Shown one piece after another: positions 25,683 to 40,600 of a stretch of 64,000 nucleotides of DNA. Each line of letters opens with the position of its first letter. Position 1 is the first letter of the stretch. Location of the stretch: positions 9,355,291 to 9,419,290 of the forward strand of contig NC_036464.1 in assembly GCF_002775205.1 (NCBI RefSeq), read 5' to 3'. The DNA is from Xiphophorus maculatus. Its lineage: Eukaryota; Chordata; Actinopteri; Cyprinodontiformes; Poeciliidae. Under the pieces are notes generated by a model. The model was not told the origin of the DNA and did no database searches. It saw only the letters and a program-made list of their open reading frames with translations. Position numbers and translations under genes: made by a program.

Positions 25683-28600
25683 CTAGTTTATGTAGTGAGG
25701 ATAGAAAGGAGAAATTAAAAGGAAATTAAACTCTTAAAGATAACAAAAACAAAAACCCTGATTTATGTAAATGATTACACATTTCTGGCCCTGCTGAGAA
25801 GAAACTGATTTAATTCAGTTCACTTTGGAAGCTAACTTTTATTTATGCATTCAATTACATTTGGATGCACAAAGACAAAATGAGGGGAAATGAAGAGAGG
25901 AATTACACGGTACATTTATAAAAACAGAAACACTTGTGTGCACTCACTGTGCCTTAACAAACCATAATTTCCTTTAAAGCCCTACAGGAACATGTAGAAG
26001 GGTCTGAATATGTGCATAACAAGCAATGGGAGAAAGTGCTTCATGGCTCATAAATCTGCATTGGGCCTTGATGGAGATGGGCAAGCCTTTGAAACTCAGT
26101 TTTGCCAAGACAAATTAAACTAAAACACCAGTAATGGAGATTCACTTTTAGAGCCAATTCTTATACCTTTAATAACTACGCATTGGCAGTATGAGATTCT
26201 CAATGTACAATGAATGAGTAAACTGTTTATTTTTACTCAAATATGTAACTGAAATCAAATTTTCTGGTTATTTTTTATAGCCATTATAATTAAAGTTTTG
26301 TTGTAGTTTCAATGGTCTCGGTTGATCAGTACAAATTTGCTAATCTGCTCATTATAAATGGTAAAAGGACTGAACTTGTATAACACTTTTCCAGTCATTT
26401 TGACCCCTCAAAGTGGTTTACACTAGAGTCACATTCACCCACTCTCACACAAACATGCACGCATCTATACACTGATACGCAGATCAGTAGGCAATTTATA
26501 TAGACCAACACAAGTACAACAAAACTTATATTAGGCTGGCTAAGCTAATTTAACCATCTAAATATTTAGTGACTGAAATTAATTCATCAACAGTCTAGTC
26601 TAAGGACCGTTGCTGAAGGTTGTAAATTCAAATATCCTTGGGCTAAATTAGCCTTCTAAAAAATTCAGTTCATCATTTAAGAGAAATTACAAACAGCTGC
26701 ATTATTTTTTAAATTTATAAGGAGGTCCAATATTTATCCCATTAAGCATAAGGAGACACAACACAAATTAAATTATACTGCACAACAGTCTATTGATGCA
26801 GTTTATCATGGGGTTTTTATTGTGAAAGATAAAATTGTATGCACACAAACAGATCACTTGATCAAATATGAACAAGTATATAGAAAATGCAAGTTCCGCT
26901 AAAAAGATGCTTAAGTAAAAATATGAAGACATTTCGACTCCCACTTAAATACACAAAACTCAAACACTCCTGCAGACAAGTTGTGATCAGTACAATGTCA
27001 CAGTAACATTGATATTTGCTTCACTATTGCCAGATGCTAGGTGCAGTTTTTCCAATTTCAAGAACTTTATCTTAAATTTAGCAAATAGTGATGGATGGTG
27101 CTCCTGTAGGAGCCATCATGTTTGATCTGTTGCTTCCTCTGCCACTGTCCATGAGGACATTTTGCACATAGGGCTTATTTTATTTATTTATTTATTTATT
27201 TATTTTTGCTTTGGGGACTTGCTTAAACTTCCAGAACTAGTAATTTTAAATGTGTGCAAATGTTTGTGTTTTTAAACAGTGACTTTTTCATATCTCGCTA
27301 TAACTTGAAACCGGTAACCAGCCCACAACTAGTCACTACTTATTTCATGGAAAGTCCCTAAAACAAACATCTTCACTTAAATATACATAAAGGGTGGATT
27401 TTCAGGTTAATTTAAAATGTACTAGTTTTAAAAACACAACGATTTAAACTTTGCTGTACTTTGATTAGCCCATTCCTTACAATAACTTTACCTAGAGTGC
27501 AGTTTGTTTAAAGTGAAAGAAAAAAAATACATACTGTAATTTGGATCTTTGTTGGAGTAGATCCAAGACAAATTCTCAGGTCTTTGAACTTGCTTTCGAG
27601 ACCCAGCACATCCATCTGACTGCAGTCAAGATAAAATGAGAGAAATACATTTTACACTCTTTCACAGGACTAAAAACTACATTCTGATTAGATGAGAGCA
27701 TTATACTTCTGAAGTCCCATTCTTATGTTGCTATGCTCTTTGTTTAAGAGCAAATTTAATTATTTGCTATAGTGTTGACACCAGAGAACAGTTGGAAAAA
27801 GAAAGCACCAATAACCCCCATCACCACCACACAAACAAAAAAATATTCATTAGATTTGAAAAGCAAACACCCCAAATGGCCGGATGAGATTAGAGACACT
27901 CTACTAGCTATGAAATTAAATAGAATCTGTGCATGATGATTTGAGGATTTACATACAATGCGCAGAACTCCAGAGGGAGGGTGCAGGAACCAAGTATATA
28001 GCCCAGAATGATTTTTGACAGTAAACCACAGCTTTAGCAGGGCTTTGTGTGTGTATCAGCAGATTGCCAAAGTGTGAAAGCAGCAGAAGTAAAGCATTGG
28101 CAGCATCAACAAGCGGGACACAGTTCACGTTCTAGTAACGATTAAAGGATTTTTGCAAATCCTAAGGATCAGCTCGGAGGATGTCCTGTACGCATCGATG
28201 CTTATCATCTCACAGAGAAAGGAAGTGTTTCAAATGTCCAAATTCTGAGGCTTAGATGCAAAGGTTTGCAGTGTTTTCCCTTCAGGTCCAACAGTGCAAC
28301 AACTACTCATTCCCCAACAGCATCACAGAACATTTTTCCCCCAGCTGGCTTCACTTTTATCTGGATGCTACAGTTGCATCTGGTTAGGCAGACATTGCTC
28401 AACTGTTTCTTTTTTTCCTTTTTTTAATCAGAAGCTCCCTTTCAAAATTCAGTGGGGTTGAAAAAGTTAATATATTTGTAATGTATGCCTCTGTCTCATT
28501 TAATACATTTCCATAATAGTTGATTCAGGAAGATGAGCTTACAGCCAACCCAAAAAAGGTGAAAGCCAAGCACAACCATTTAAAAGCCTAAATCTCAAAA

Positions 28601-31600
28601 AGTCACAGCAGTGACATACAAGACCAGAAAATGTAGAATGAACTTTCAACTATGCTACAAAATTTCTCTTAATCACCCTGAAAGTAATGCCAGCTTTATT
28701 TAAAAGAACAAGTTACAGTTCGAGTTATCCAAAGGTTTTGCAATTGGTCTCACTTAGAAGGCTAATCAGCACCAGGCATTTTAAAAGTGACCAATTTCCT
28801 ATATACCTCACCTACAGAGAACCAAAGTGGACTTTTAGAACACAACAGCCTATGTGAGTGTTCCAAAGACTCATTTGAGAGATTTATCTGAATTCAAAAT
28901 AAAATACTGATCGGTGCTCACAATCCAGAAAGAATGTAGACTAGAATGCACACTTTCCAAATAGGCACCGTTGCACATCCCTAGCTAGCCTCATGTCACT
29001 CTCAGCACGAGGGTCCGTCTTAAAGATGCATCTTTGTACATACAAAGATACATCACTACAAAGAAGCATTTGTAGTGTCCACTATCAGACACTACAAATG
29101 GTTGTTGGTTTCCCTCAAGCAAGTCTTGACTTACAAATTGAGGGATGGACCAAGCCCTGAATTTTGTGCACTTTTAGATGCACGGCAAGAAATCATTTCC
29201 AACTTTTTTGGCACACAAAAAAAATTGTTCTAAAGATTAGCTTCACATTAGTTCAAATATTGCAGGAAATTTAGATATTTTTGTACTTTGCCATCTGTCA
29301 AGGTGAGCGTAAAGCTTTAATGTCAACACTACAAGCCAAACCTGAATCACATCATTAGCAGGACTCTGAATGACCTCTTCATACAATCTGTCCTTTGATT
29401 CAGGTGTGTCCATGTTACAGATCAAAAAATTGTAGATCCTAGAGTTTAAAACTCCTGTTGTAAACATTCCTGAACATTGTGAAACGTCCAAGAGTCTATT
29501 ATTCTACCCTAAGATCTCTGCATAAATCTGATAACCTGTTTCTTCTAGACCAAAAACTCATCTGTTGTAACATTTTACCGTATACTGGACGAAAGTTTTT
29601 GCCGCCTCATACCAAGCAACATCACTGGCATTACTTTGATTTAAATTGATTTTTGTGCAATAAATATAACTTCTCCCAAGTATGTAGACAATTTAAATTT
29701 GGGTCATTTGCAACATTTGGTCCATTATTGGGTATTAGCCAACAGGATGTAAATACATGTCTGGTAATTTTACCAATTCATTACAAAAGAAAAACCACTA
29801 CTTTACTAAACAGAATTTTGCTTTAAACTGACAAAAGGAATTAAATTATATGAATTAAAAATGAATATTTTTTTTGTAGAGCTGCTTAAGGTGTTTAAGA
29901 TTTTTGACCAAATACTTGAGGTTTTGATTACGTCAGTCAGCCCTAAAAGCATAATAAGGTGTGTAAATCTATGCTGAATTTCTGCTTAACCTTCAACTGA
30001 GGGATATCAGGAATTCAAGTGATGTGGTCAATACTCATCAGGCTGCTTTTGTTGCAAAGGAGCACTTTCCTTGAGCATCTGCGGGTCAGTTCATTGATAT
30101 CTTGTGTCGCTCCCAGAGTGCAACATATCCACAGCTGGCGTTTGAATTCAAATTTGCTCTTACTGCTGAGGGTCATTTCCAAGATTATTGAGATCAATTT
30201 TGCCCTTGCTGCAAGAGAGTTTATGCCAAGTGAGGCAAGAAGAGGAACAAGAATAGAATATATATTTGAGCTCACGGCTAGTCTTGAGAGCCTAAATAGA
30301 TGTTGGACGCTAGAGAAGGAAAAGTAAATAAGTGCAATAGTTTAAAATTGAATGTTGCATGCTCAGTACAAATTGACACCACTGGAATACTCCTTTCTTT
30401 AAGATTATATCATATTTTTCAAATTGAAAAGCTGAGCCAATAGTGCTGATGCTGAGCTGTTAAACATCCTCAATCTGCTACAAATGGGTTGACTTCCTTC
30501 ATCAATATAAATACAATGACTTAAGTATTCACACCCATTGAAATTTTTCCCCAGACATTACCACTAACATATTGGGATTTGATACAAGACTAACACAAAG
30601 TACAGCCTAATTGGGAAATTGAAGGAAGAACAGGTTCAACACATTACAATTTAATGTAAAAAAAACCCCATTGTTTTCAGCTACCTTTCCTCTGACACCC
30701 TGAAATGAAATGAGGGGATTTCAGTCACTAGAATTGCAATGCCTGTAGATTTCTGCAGCTGTAACAGCATGGAAGGGTGGTTCTATAAAGTAATGACTCT
30801 TTATAGAACCACCTTTGGTTTGGTATGAACAGAAATGCATCGAGATTTCTCCCTCCCACCTCACTTCAATAACATGCAGCACTTTGTGCTGGTCCAATGT
30901 ATAAAATCCAAATAAAATACATTGCCATGATAAAAGCAGTTCAAAAGGTATGAATACTTTTGGATAGCATTACAACAGCCTTGTAGTAACAATGTGTAAA
31001 TTAACCATTTCACATCTAAATCAAAGAGCAGTAGATCTCAGAGAGCTGCAGGTGTCAAAGTGAAAGCTATATTAATCACACCAGCAGAAGGTTAACTTTT
31101 TTGTAGGGTTTCTACAGTGTGAAGGAAATTACACGTCAAACTTCCCCATGTGCTGTAAAACATCAGGCCTAGCAGATCAAGAGAGACAAGGGGAGGTGTC
31201 TCAAATTGCTCGCTACCTCAGGCAGTGGTGAATCACTGATGGGAGAATTGGATTGTGGACACTAATTCAGCGAACACTGAGACAGTGACAGATCAATGAA
31301 CTGTCACACAATGCCAAGGCCGTGGCAGGGCATAAAGATGTCACAGAATGCCTCAGACTTGTGGCTGGTATAGTGTGTAGAAATAACAGTCAACTCAAAC
31401 TCTGATAAATGTGTTTTTGACAGTTTTTACTAAAGCTCAAGGGACAGGCTGGACGCTCAATTATTCTGATATTTTTAGAACTAAGAACTAATTATGTACA
31501 AAGATGACCTTTTACAGCAAAAAGATATGCCAAATTCAAATTTGCATCTCCAGATATTTGAACCTTGACACGCCATTTCACAACTGCTATGGTGTGACAA

Positions 31601-34600
31601 ATTAATCACACATTAAAAAGGTTTGGGTCACATTTTTACAGCGCTTTTATCTGTCTCAGTCATTTTATTTCTGATTTATTATTTTATTATCAAGAATATA
31701 AACGGGAGATGTGAGAACAAACAATCCTTAAACATTAACCACAATCCAAGGTGATGAAAAGATTTAAACTGCTGAATGTCATTGTTGCAACCATAAAAAT
31801 AGAGCAATGAAGTTTGTCCATTTCTTCAGGGTCTAAGATGCTATTAAGAGTCAGACAAAATGCAAAGTTAACACACTTAATGTAATGACAATGAAAATTC
31901 ATAAAAATCTGCAAACAGAATGACTGCTTTTAAAAGGAACCAGTCCCTGAAAGCTTTCTTCAGTCAACTATTGTTACCACAAAGGAAATCGAAGAAAGAC
32001 CACTTCTTTCAAAGCATATCCAAATCAACAATTTCACATATACAACTTCAATAACAATTCCAAAGGAAATGAACAAATGGGTTGCCACAACTGCAGAGCT
32101 TGCTTGAAGATGGTAGCAGGTATACAAGATATTTCTTAACTCATTGTAGGACAGAGGTCTTAGAATGCATGTCTGATGTAAAGGAGGACAGAAAACCACT
32201 TCTGTCCTAGAAAAGCATAGAAAACAAAATTACTTTCTGCAGAAAGTACAAGAATTGGACAACAGAGGCCTGAGATTTTTTCTGAAGACACCACTTCAGG
32301 AAGAACCAATATCCAGCATGATTTGCATTGGTCTTGAAATATTAAGATCTAAACTGTAAATAAGTATGCTTGATAAACTTCAGGCACTTCAGGTTTTACA
32401 AACAATTTAATATAGAACTTTAATTTACTATCCAACTTTCTGATACGTTTTTGAAGTAAAGTTGAACTACAAAATGTCTTAAAACTTGTGGTCTCAGGTA
32501 TAAACAATGACTCTTGACAGAAGTAATTTCACCTTCAAAGCTGCAGTATGAAACTTTTATAAACAACATTTTTATACAACTTGAAAATTACTCTCTGTAA
32601 TGGAGCCTGCCACAAATGCACAGGCTAATTACCATGCCCACCAATGAAAATCATGCTAATCTATGATCCAATTTTGGGTTTCTGCCAATGAATCAATCCC
32701 ACCCTTACCAAGCAATCCTAGAGAGTTAGCAGCTTATGTTAAAAAACACTGGCTCAGATCAGAATGTTCTGACCATCTGAAGTCCTCTCCAGATAGCTAG
32801 ACAAATTATTTGTTTCAGCTCTAGTCAAGTAGTTTTTTGTTTTTTTAAAGGTACTGCTCCTTTACAGAACAGTTTATATGGCGAGCCACACCAGTAGCAA
32901 CCCATTCAACTATTCTACACAAAGTTCAGAGTAAATACTTTATTAATGGTGAAGAAAGGAATATCTCCAAGGCATTTTGGTAGGTCAGTTGTTTGTCGTC
33001 CACTATTTTACTTTAGGTCCTGGCAACTACTAGCGAGATTTTATAATAGTCAAAAGTATAAATACTGTATCTTGGGACCTTGTTAGAGATTTGAATGAAG
33101 AGGCAATTCTGGAAAGGTCACATTTGGCTTTTCACTTAAAAAAAAAAAACAAAAAAAACAGGAACGATTGGAACTTGGTTGATTCCCACTCAGCATAGAG
33201 CACTGAACAAATACTTTTTGCATGTTCTCTCCTCTTACAATAATACCACCTTGATTTATGGCTTTGATTTGATCCACATACCTGATGAATGGTGCTCTGT
33301 GAGTAGGTATTGTGCAGACTGAGAAGGAAAGAGTGAGGAGAATTTTACAAGATGCCAGCATACTGCATGTTTTACCCAGAGTTTTGCAGCTTCACTTTGG
33401 ATAGATTCTCTGCAGATTTGGACAAGTCAGTCAAAGACCGGGAAGAGGAAGACAGCAGCCCGCTCTGCAGATAAAAGAGGGAGAAACAACTAGAATAAAA
33501 ACCTGTCTCAGAGTTTGAAATGACTGACAACTGTCTATGGTGGATTTAAATTATACAATGCCTTGCTTTTGGTATATACTGTATATCATCAGTATTCCTG
33601 ACAGTTTCACAGAAGAATGTAGCTGAAATAACGAACATTTAGAAAAATGTCAAAAAATATAGTTTAAGCCCCTCTACACCTGTTAATATAAATTATTTTT
33701 TTTGGTCATGTGCTTTTCCCACATTTAGACAGTAACATGATTGGTCAAAATTCAGAAAAACCTTTGGTTACAGAAAAGATTACTAAAATATGACAGCTTG
33801 GGTGTTTAAGATAATCTTAAAGAGTAATTATTGAACTCTTGCAAATCTATTTAGAGCAAATGTTAAATACCAACAATTGATTGGAACCACGAGAAGCAAA
33901 ATAAAGATCCTACTAGCACAATCATGCCTGCGTATTCACTGCTCATTCCTTTCCCCTCACTCTGCTCCGCTGCAGCTGGTAGTGTTGCAGAGGAGCTAAA
34001 TTTTTTTCTTCAAATCATATCTCATACCATCATGACATAGCAAGTTTTAATGGGGTTTTTTTAAGTTACATACTACAGCTTTCAGCACCTGAAAACTACT
34101 GCAACGTACAGAGGTACATGTATAAAAAAAAAATGCATAAATTCAGTATTTTGTGTCAGTCCTTTTAGGAGCAATAGGAATATAATTACTGTTTTGTATG
34201 GAAGCAGTCATATTATGCTATATGCCTTTCCTTTAAAATTATTGCATCAATACAGTGAAACTATTGCCTTTTTACTCTAGGCCATTATACTCTGCAAAAC
34301 TCATACCGACCCATGCTCTGTAGTGATTCATTTCAAGCGATTTCATTTTCCTTTCTTACAAAGTCAAACTCCTCTGTTTTGTGGAAATGAATGCTGAAAA
34401 ATAAACACTTATAAAGTTTCTTAAAAATTTACTGTTCTGTGTTGGATAAGGAGCTGCAGGTGAGGAAATTATATTAAACTGTTTAATTCTGCTGCACCAA
34501 TTCAATCCTACAACACCTCGATATAATTGAAAGATTGGAGGAGTAAAAACGGCTTTTGAGTCTTCTGCAGCTGGGTCCTTTTATAGAAAACATCTGTACT

Positions 34601-37600
34601 TTTTTATAATATGCAAAATCAGTTCCACAATAGCATGATTTTGCAATTGTGATGTTAAACAGTAATGATTAAAACAAATCACTACAAGGAAATAAGTATA
34701 TCTATACTGATGGATATACAGAGTTTACAGTGTCAATATTCACTGCAGGTTGCAGGCTTTCAGCTTTTAGTCATGGCAATACAGCACAGGACGCTGACTT
34801 GCTTTGTAGAAATTAAGATTAGACAATGCAGATGACACAGCAATGTTTCTTTTGGGTACCGACTGTACCTGCTGTTTCTCTTTCAGTTGTGAAGCTTTAG
34901 CTGGGTGGTTAAACCGCAGTATGGATCCTCCTCCTAGCTGTATAATTGCACCTAAAGGGAACCAAATAAGTAAAGCGTAAAAAGTCAGAAGAAATGATAG
35001 TCGAAAAGCAGCAGGAATCCCTCACAGCGCAGACTTACGATCTTAAACCTTGTAATTCATTATAAATGCAGCTCTAAATGCTGAAATAAGCATTGCTAAT
35101 AAGATTCTCCTAAACTGGAGAAAAGGAGTTCCATCTCTAGTATCTATTATGCATAGAAACAGCAGGGATCTGGCCCAGGGGAAGCATGGAAAACTTTCAG
35201 TCATGGAAGCATGGAAAACTTTCCATGCTTCCATGACTGATACAGTAACTTATTGTCTACACACCAAACTATGAAAACTCACTTGACATTTGTTGAGTTT
35301 TTCCTTGAGTGAATTCACTGCTGAAGAAAATGAATCAGTTGTCATGAGGAACATAATCTCTCCAATATGATTGACAGTGGCCTTGACCAGGAGGATCAGT
35401 TGTCAGAGGAAATGGTCCAAGGAAGCTTCCAAGTCTTGTGAAGCTGAAGAATTTCGGTGATATGGGGGTTTATATATCGGACCTGAATTCATACAACCGT
35501 ATCCACAGATTTTCTCTGGGTCTTTTCTCTTCCTCTTCCACAGCAAATACTAATCCTCCAACTACTAATGACTTCTGACGAGTGACAAAGCACCAGAGAA
35601 CAACCTGTGATAGATTCTACTTGCTGTTGGACTGAAAATTACTATCATTTGTGAAAAAAAGAAAAAAGCTTCAGATGCAGCTGTTTTTGACAAGAATACT
35701 GGATAAATTGAAAACCTTACAAAAATAACGACTACTATAGACAGGCTGCACTCTGGCTGGTTCTGTGTGCAGCTTTTATCTCTTGAAAACCAAAGCAATA
35801 TGGATGAGGAGTCAGAAAGTACTTCAAGCTTCCAACCTCAACAAACAGGGGCCGCTCAGGGGGCCAGAGTTTCAACTAGACTCTCTTCTATCCTTTGAAA
35901 GGTTAATGCTCTGGCCCACTTCAAAACCTGTTGCCCCTATCAACTCCATCTGCCAATTAAATTGAGGGCTTCAAGCTTTGTCTAGAGCTTTGTCCAGGGC
36001 CCCTCGCCCTTAAAAATGTTTAGCAAGAGAAATGGCATCTGCCCTGTGAAGAGCAGCGTTCACAATCCACTCATGACTTAAGTGTGTTTCCATGGGGAAG
36101 CCAGCAACAAAGTGGATTTCATTTGCAGATGAGATCCAGTGATGTCATTTCACCTCACTCAAAATGGATAAAAGGGTTATTGACTCCAACAAGCCAAATA
36201 ATTGTGAATCTAGGAGAGAAATCATTATTATAGTCATGTCTTGCACCATCCCTTCCCCATATTTATGCAAGAATATCAGGAGGAAAATTAGATTTAGCTG
36301 AAATGCTTACCCTGAGTCAGCTGGCAGGGATGTGTAACCGCAGAGCCGTTAACTGAACACAGTGCGCCATCCTGAGGGAAGAGTGTAACAATCCCACCAC
36401 AGTTCTCAAGCAGACAACGTTCACGGGGGAGCTCAGGTCCAGAAAGCACTAGAAGACAGTTTAGAAAGCTTTGATACCCCAGCAGCAGAAGATGTAACAT
36501 GAAGATTTAAGTGTAGTGACCTTTTTCCTCACCAGTTTCCTGACAACATGAGGCTTCATTTTGAATCCAGGTTTTGCCCTCCTATGGTGAAGGGGAAAAA
36601 AATGAAAGCCTAAGTTTTCAAATGCGCATAGTAGAAAGGGTGCATATTGTTTTTAGTGCCATAAAACCTAATATCATTAAAAAGTAGAACAGATCCATTT
36701 TGGTTCTTTCAATACAGTAATTATGAAACTTTTCTAACAAAAGCCTATGGAGTCATGCCTCAAACAGAAAGATGCTACTGCTGCTTTTTTTTCCTAGGTG
36801 ACCAATGTGTTATGTTGTGCGTAACGTCAATTATCAGGAAGTTTATACTTCCTGCTTATCTATCCAATTTATGGTTTGTTTTATGGTTATTTAAATATTT
36901 ATCCACTCTAACACAAAAATTAATATGACCATCATAAGCTACAAGCCTGAACTCAGTTTATATATAAAAGAAGAAAAATTATGCAACAATTTGAGAACAT
37001 AAATTAATCCATTTACTTTCAAATAATACAAGAGGATTCCTGTTGTGAGGCAGTCTTCATTGAGGCCTATCAGATGAGGTAACTGGCAGTTCAAGATGAC
37101 CCTACTCCCCTCCTTTCTCAGAGCAATGCTTTCTTCCTGTGGGAACACACCCAAAGAAAAACAAATTCATTTAGTAGCCTTTAATTGAATGATGCACAAT
37201 AAAAATGCTGACAGACATTTAAAGGCAGCTAGCAGAAAACAGAATTCTTTATGGCTGCTCTTGGACGCCTGAAGGCCACGAAGAATATCATGGTTCCAGC
37301 CATGTGTCACCATGAAACAGCAGAGAGGCCAACGGCAAAAGAGACAACATAAATCATTCAGATTATGGTGGCGAAAGTCAAACTGTATTTTGTGTTCAGT
37401 GAGTGAGACTGACGCATTTCCACTGACTGTTATCACACACCATGCACCATTGCTTTTATTGGTATATTGAAGTTGACTTACTTTTAAAACTATGGTATTT
37501 TAATAACATGCAAACTACAGCAAACTTTAGATTCATTATTTATACAGTGAAGAGCATCATATTGAAGGTCAAAGTGAATAAAATTTATGTTCTAGTAAGT

Positions 37601-40600
37601 AAGACGGAAAGCCACATATATTTTAAATGATCCTCCTTTCAATTTCAATGCCAAGTCAGGCTTTACCTGTATAGCACCCAAAGTATTTCAAATGGTTGTA
37701 CTGGTATAAAAAAAAAGAAATAAAAACATTTACAATTCAGCCTGAAAGTATTCAACTCCCCCAGGCAGATTTTGTCTTTCAACAAATGTTGGTGTTTTGG
37801 AGTGGTTCAGCCAGAATCCTGACTTAAATTTGATAGAAAAATCAGTACAAGAAGGTAAAGATTAGAGTAATGGCAAAGAGGCCTTCCAATTCCGAAGACT
37901 TTGATCTCTTCACTAAAGATCAAACTACCAATGGAAACATGCAAAACAAGTCTAATTATAGGAAAGGTTTGATTACTGGATTGCCAATGTAGCTTAATTA
38001 AGCCTGTAAATTGAACATTAGACATTCAAAATGTTACAAATACAGTGTTTCCCCCAGTGTATTATAATCCTGGCAGGCCTCTAGGCGTAGCATTTCTTAT
38101 TTAAGATTTTTTTTTTAAATGTCTGCATTTTTTAAGACTTTACAGTTGGTGTTCAGATAATTTTCCAATAACACATAATCATCAAGTGATATTTTCAAAT
38201 TTAACGTCAACTTTAAACATTTAACTTAAAAACATAGCGGGCCACTGGATGAATGACTGCTGAGCGCCCCAACCACCGGGCTTAGCAAGTTTTCTGGGGG
38301 AAGCATTGAAATATTTGAAAGTTTTGATCAATTTTGTAGCAAAGCAACTTGAAAATTACTTAAAATAAACCCACATTTGCTTGAAATCCCTTCTAAACTT
38401 GTATTTAATGGTGTTACATGTCCTCACCAGACAGAAGTGATGGTGTAGACTTATTTAATCCCTGAAAGTCTTTTGTGAAGAACTGGAAAGCCATACTTAA
38501 AACGTCTGATCTGCTTCTTAGACCATTTCACTCCGTCTAGCAATGGCTTCTGTGGAAATCTGATGGCATGAGTCATAAAGCATGTGGTTGAGAAAAAGCC
38601 GTATTAATTTTCAAATCATGTTTAAATACTTTTGTAATAATCAAAAGACCAAATATGCTCCACACTGAAACATTTTTATGATTGCTAATATGGAATTAAG
38701 ACAAAATACATAACCCAGAGGTGACCTGCAGGTTCAAACAATACAAACCATAAGAGAAATCTCCAACCAAGTGTTTAGGCACCGATAACCTTTACACAAA
38801 ACATGTGCTGCTGCTGTTCAATAATCGAAAGTCTTGCAATGTGCTACTACCAGAAGTATCCCTCCGTTAAGCTGATGGAGTAATGCCTCGCATCAATATG
38901 GATTTTAAAAAGACACTTCAACAAGGCAAAGCAGAAAAATCTCATGGTGAATACAGAAAATGTGCTTTGCATGAACTGATCGCCCCTGCTTTTAACCCTT
39001 CCACCAGCTCTGTTGTATAGATTGGACTGTACAGAGAGAGACATGTCCACCACTATCACCTCATTCATTGGCAGTTGCGAGATGGGAGAAATCCTTTTTT
39101 CTAATGAAGAGGGAGAGGCATCGACCAGAGCTCCCTGTACTTAATTAAAAGGGATTTTTCACCGACTTCATTAGAGGTGAGGAGCAGCCCGGCAGTTTAA
39201 TGCAGTATGTCACTTTCCTTTAGACCCTTGCAACAGATGAGATCTACCGTATTTTCTGGACTACAAGTTGCAGTTTTTTTCATAGTTTGGCCGGGGGTGC
39301 AACTTATACTCTGGAGCGACTTATGTGTGAAATTATTAACACATAATAAAAATGGCACCAAAAAGAAAATCATATTCTGTGGATTACAAGCTGCAAGTAG
39401 TAAAATATGCAGCCGAAAACGGTAATCGAGCAGCAGAAAGAAAGTTTGGAGTTAGCAAGAAACTTGTAAGGGACTGGCGAAAAGCGGAGGTTACCCTTAC
39501 TGAAATGAAGAAAACAAAAAAAGCCAATCGCGGGCTAAAAGCTAGGTGGCCCCAGCTAGAGGAACGAGTTCGCACATGGGTGCTTGAACAACTTGCTGCT
39601 TGTCAACAGTGCAGTTGCATCTCTACGCCCAGGTATTTGCCAAGGAGATGAATATAAATGACTTTGCAGGAAGACCTTCTTGGTGTTATCGCTTCATGCA
39701 ACGCAATCGCCTCTCTATCAGAGCAAGGACAACAATGTCCCAAAAATTGCCAGCAGACTTCCAAGTCAAGGTCAACAGTTTCCGTGAGTTTCCCCCAAAA
39801 ATGCCACTTATACTCCAGTGCGACTTATAATATGTCTTTTCCTTCTTTATTATGCATTTTATGGCTGGTGCGACTTATAATCCAAAAAATACGGTACTTA
39901 TATTAATTCCCAAATGCTATAAAAGTTTACTCAATATAGCAAAAGCAGTGTTATCAAAAACATAGGCAAAAAAATGTTTGCTTTCAGACTGAAGCAGCTG
40001 GTGAGCATACTGTAATTAAATGTGGCCTAGACCAGCAGCCAAGCTCAGGAAGTGCTTAGGCTTCCATTAAAAGCAATCATTTTGTAGTTGGCTAGAATTT
40101 TAATTAATTTCTTTTTTAACCTTTTGGAGCTGCAGCATGCATTTCAAAACAGCACTGCACTAAGCTGGCTAAATCTCCTGACTATCAACTTTGTCAAGTA
40201 GAACAATCTGCCAAAAGAACAGAATAATACAGAATTCAGAACAATGGAAACACCTTCATGCTTAAATTGCTGTGTCACATTAAAAGGTTAATTTTCCTAA
40301 ATGAATTGCATTAATATCCCAGATTGCTTGTCTTTAAAGAAGTTAAAACAGCTTCTACATAAAGGAGAGAGCAATTACGTGACCAGCTTTCAAAGTGACT
40401 CGGCCTTTTGCTTGGAGTGATTGATTATATACTTCTGTTAAAGAACTGTCACCTTGTTAACAGCCATTCCTTTTTCATGCTCCTTTTCATTAGTTTGTTA
40501 CATTCAAGAGCAGAATTTTAACCAGAAACCCATTTGATAGTAAAATAAACCATCAAATTAGCCTGAAAATTCATTCCAGCCACCAGAATGCAATTAAACT

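Larger units (their letters stand above)
25683..27534 (-). other. Kinesin intron 18
   Basis: Non-coding. It contains a common teleost dispersed repeat at about 26355-26530 (GGACTGAACTTGTATAACAC followed by CATTCACCCACTCTCAC) and a TTTA tetranucleotide run at 27176-27206. Confidence 0.7.
27620..33375 (-). other. Kinesin intron 17
   Basis: 5.76 kb without any exon I could support. It holds the hairpin at 29067-29100 and a Tc1-like relic at 30510-30965. The remainder is AT-rich unique-looking sequence. Confidence 0.6.
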
